The notes under the pieces were generated by a model that worked only from the letters and a program-made list of their open reading frames with translations, had not been told where the DNA came from and did not search any database. Of a DNA stretch of 64,000 nucleotides, positions 61,302 to 64,000 are shown in pieces (the stretch's first letter is position 1; every line of letters begins with the position of its first letter). The stretch is from Scatophagus argus (Eukaryota; Chordata; Actinopteri; Scatophagidae): contig NC_058506.1 of NCBI RefSeq assembly GCF_020382885.2, forward strand, positions 16,780,318 to 16,844,317, written 5' to 3'. A program made the position numbers and the translations under genes.

Positions 61302-63045
61302 TGGCAACAGTACTTAGAGGGTCGACATGTGAGCAATGGGGTGATGTTAATGAATGTGTAATTTTAAGACGTGTAATAGTAAAATAAATATCTAAAATAT
61401 TCATCAATGTTATATTTTCTAATAATATTAAAAAAAAAAACGTAACACCCGATTTCTGCTGACGTGATGTCATTAGCCCATTTGCGTCACCTTTTAGACA
61501 ACCCATTTAATTCATTAGCTTCATTTGATCTCAAGAGTCAAAGAGTTTCTTGTCTTGTTTCCTGAATTGCCTTTATTTTTTTTTTACTGGTGCTGACAGT
61601 TATGCTGCTGGCTTCCTGAAATCTGCCTTCACCCTAGTGCAGCTTCATATGATTCAGCTTCCCTTTCATGAAGTGATAACAGTTCTGCTCGAAATAAAAG
61701 GTGAATAAGGAAGTCAATGTTCTCACGGCCTCAGATACTTATAGATACTGTCTTCACTGCCTGTTAGTGGCTGTGGCTTCTCATGCGTGTGTGTGTGTGT
61801 ATGTGTGTGTGTGGGGCTGAGCAGACAGGAAGTGATTCTCATTGGCTGTGAGCTGCAGCAGTGCCCCTACACCATTCATTTTGGTCAGGTGGTGCTGTCT
61901 CTGACTCATTCCTCACGGGAGGGAAGGAAACCCTCCCGCCATCGCTGCAGTTAGCCTTCCCTTCAGATAAATTATGCATCTTATGTTGTGTGTGGGTGTG
62001 TGTGTGTGTGGGTGTGTGTTCTATCTACTTTCCAGTCCCACTACTTCTCCCTGCTGTAGTGCGGGTCATCTAATCTGAGCTGCTTTTACAGTAACAGCAA
62101 GAATGCGGGGGAGACCCCTCATTCAATTGTTGCTGCGATGTGTTTAAGGTCACAGTATCTGGGAGGTGGGCTGATTAAGGTCAGATGTATTCATAAAACA
62201 CTTCAATCAGACAAGACTCAAGGCTCAAAACCAGTTTAAACATGACCCTGAGAAATGTGTGGGAGGTTCTAGATTCGTATATCTGTGAGTGGTAAATGTG
62301 GGTCTGCACACTCACACATCACATCATCTTTTTATGTCTTAATACTCCTAAAATACAACTCGCCTAGAAAACACTGTGTGATGTTCTCAAGTGTGGGTTT
62401 CCTGAGCTACAGGAGTGTGCGAGGCAGACAAACTGTGAAACTTCCGCCCAGTTGCATTTTGTAGGTTTATTATCATCAGCTTGCAGAGCTTAATACATTT
62501 AATGTATCTTCATGTATGTGCCATTTTTTTTATATGTCCTCCAGCACACGTCATTTGGTTAATGACTGTGGTAATTAGCTAATGACACATCGTGTTAAAC
62601 GCAGAACGGCTGCAGTTGAATATTACACAATTATTCCACCAATGTTGATTTCCACTTGTAAGCAAAAAATGTTCTTCTAAAATTAGAAATTAGAAAATGT
62701 TTTCTAAGACTACATGCGCCCTTTAGCATAAATATGAAAAAAAAAAAAACAGACAGAAAAAATTAACTTTTTGTGTATTTTAAATATACATAAAATCAAC
62801 ATGTGTGTGTCTTCTGTCTGTCAGAGCTGAGTTCCACCCTGATGGAGAAGATGCAGGCCCGGGAGATGATGAGTGGCCTGAGGATACCGGAGATAGATGA
62901 GCTCGGCCAGTTCTTTCGCTCACTGCCGACTTCCACGCTGGTGGGCATCGGTGCCCTGACCGCCATGCTGGCGTATTGGTTGGCCACCAGGCCCCGCCCC
63001 ATCAAGCCGCCCTGCAGCCTGCTGCACCAGTCTGAGGAGGTGCCT
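51883..63045 (+). CDS. acsl6: Long-chain acyl-CoA synthetase 6, 5' part (exons 1-2)
   Basis: Acsl6 links CoA to long-chain fatty acids with ATP and is anchored in membranes by an N-terminal helix. Two coding exons are present: 51883-51928 (15 codons plus one base, donor ATTAG|gtgag) and 62825-63045 (acceptor CTGTCAG, donor CCT|gtaag). They join in frame to 89 codons. Exon 1 reads MLAFVLVSGSLWIIL and matches the longer human isoform (MLTFFLVSGGSLW). Exon 2 contains EIDELGQFFRSLPTSTLVGI, a membrane helix at about residues 50-65, then RPRPIKPPCSLLHQSEEV, close to human ACSL6. An internal MEKMQARE start in exon 2 would correspond to the shorter isoform. The AMP-binding domain lies beyond the right edge. 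Intron 1 is 10.9 kb and could hold alternative first exons, as in mammals, but none could be shown. Upstream ATGs at 51864 and 51872 precede the start. Confidence 0.9.
55184..55222. repeat. (CA)n microsatellite in acsl6 intron 1
   Basis: About 19 CA units. Confidence 0.9.
60060..60165 (+). repeat. Interspersed repeat, 'TTAGCCTAGCTTAACA' family, diverged fragment
   Basis: CTGGTTAGCCTAGCTTAACA, then AAAGCTGAAAAAGACTC and GCTTGCCTGGCTCTGTTCAA follow the order of the family at 12090-12230, with many changes. Confidence 0.4.
61252..61292. repeat. (GT)n microsatellite in acsl6 intron 1
   Basis: About 20 GT units followed by a short GA run. Confidence 0.9.
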
Positions 63046-64000
63046 GTAAGATAGAGCACACACCTCACACACGCACAAATAGATTAGATAAGATAAACAA
63101 ACACACACTTTGCTGCACAAAAGTTGCTCTGTCTACCATCCAGCTGCCAAAATCCAGATGAGAGAAGTGAGAGATGATTAAAAAAATTGCTGACACACTC
63201 ATTTAGGTCACCTTCATGCACTCACACCAATAATCTTCATGATCAGGATGGAGTGATTTGTGTTTTTTGACCCCTGGGTTTTACCTATTAGGCAACAAAC
63301 GCGCTGCCCTGACCATGTTAATAAACAGATGAGCAGCCTGAGAGGAAGACCCGACTTTCAATATTTATGCTTTTTCAGAGACATTAGATCTGAGCAGCAA
63401 TCGGAGATCGGTGCCAGAGGCAGCAAAGGAGGGTTGGACCCCTCGTACACACTCATGCTGTACCTTCAGTGTATATCTTTACTCTCTGATGATAATTAGA
63501 ATAAAATGTTGTTTCGTATGTTTTCCTCCCTTTAACAGCATCACAAATATTTGCATGAAAGTGACATATTTAATAAAGATGTAGACACAGGGCTAGTAGT
63601 CCCTATTAAATCCGTCTGTATGCATCGTGGAGCTTGTTTGACTTAATTTAATGTCAGCCTGCCCTCGACTACACCTGTCCTGGTGTACCTGAACCACCAT
63701 CCCAGCCACGCAAAACACACCCCCTGTTTGTCAGACAAACACACCACAGGCTTCTCACTGCCAGGTTGCTGTGGCAGTCAGTGTGGAAATTCATTGAAAA
63801 TACTTTTTTTTTTTTTTTTTTTTATTTGGTAACCTGAGAGGGTGTTTGAAGTAGTAGTACTACAGTCTAACAGAGTGAGATGACTGTGTATTTGACAAGC
63901 ACACACATGCATGCAGCGACATGCAAATACACTCATGGGTTTCATAACATGTCAGGCTCCATAATCTTTTCAACTTAAATGACTCATTTGCAAGAAACGA
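63046..64000. other. acsl6: Start of acsl6 intron 2
   Basis: Begins with the donor GTAAGATAG. No further exon is visible up to the right edge. A T-homopolymer of about 20 bases lies near 63803-63822. Confidence 0.6.

Larger units (their letters stand above)
51929..62824. other. acsl6: acsl6 intron 1
   Basis: A 10.9-kb intron. It begins CpG-rich, then carries microsatellites (52376-52400 TG, 55184-55222 CA, 61252-61292 GT, 61785-61815 and 61988-62018 TG), a GA/GGGTG-rich patch at 54940-55010, and a repeat-like fragment at 60060-60165. The frame at 53966-54460 (164 codons) and the minus-strand frame at 54302-54105 are not recognisable proteins. Confidence 0.6.

Noticed and set aside
1..64000. 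CRISPR arrays, operons or prokaryotic promoters
   Set aside because: All direct repeats are microsatellites, minisatellites or dispersed transposon copies, and all genes are intron-containing vertebrate genes.

Overview
The window is vertebrate nuclear DNA, almost certainly from a ray-finned (teleost, percomorph-like) fish. The genes are split into small exons with GT/AG introns, the long gaps are AT-rich with many CA/TG microsatellites, and several interspersed repeat families typical of teleosts recur. No bacterial, viral or CRISPR features were seen. Gene content corresponds to the human 5q31 block that holds ACSL6, SLC22A4, SLC22A5 and IRF1.

Layout. (1) 1-19.4 kb: three carnitine/organic-cation transporter genes of the SLC22A4/SLC22A5 (OCTN) type. 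The first runs leftward and leaves the window (exons 1-3 only). The second (6200-11615) and third (13542-19346) run rightward. Both are complete ten-exon genes of 560 and 559 codons, with exon lengths almost identical to those I recall for the human gene. (2) 19.4-41 kb: a gene-poor stretch of repeats, with one candidate two-exon transcript (about 20.9-38.3 kb) that could encode 61 residues. It lies where mammals have the IRF1-AS1/C5orf56 transcript. (3) 41.1-45.4 kb, minus strand: irf1, rebuilt from nine coding exons to 285 residues, with a TATA box and kappaB/GAS-like promoter site and a perfect pair of complementary GGA/CCT arms in intron 1. (4) 45.5-51.9 kb: the divergent irf1-acsl6 spacer, with an orphan CpG cluster and a consensus kappaB site. 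(5) 51.9-64 kb, plus strand: the 5' end of acsl6. The tiny first coding exon and the second exon, with the membrane anchor, are present; the rest lies beyond the right edge.

How the genes relate. The OCTN proteins are 12-helix plasma-membrane carriers for carnitine and cations. Acsl6 activates long-chain fatty acids to acyl-CoA, which the carnitine system then uses. Irf1 is an interferon-pathway transcription factor. Their adjacency is old synteny, and no operon-like logic is implied. I did not find a convincing wholly new system. The most worthwhile leads are the small IRF-site-associated transcript, the long complementary repeats in irf1 intron 1, the orphan CpG/kappaB block, and the overlapping upstream ORFs in acsl6 exon 1. 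Exon boundaries were read by eye from splice sites and frame continuity. Family assignments rest on remembered protein sequences and no database search was run.
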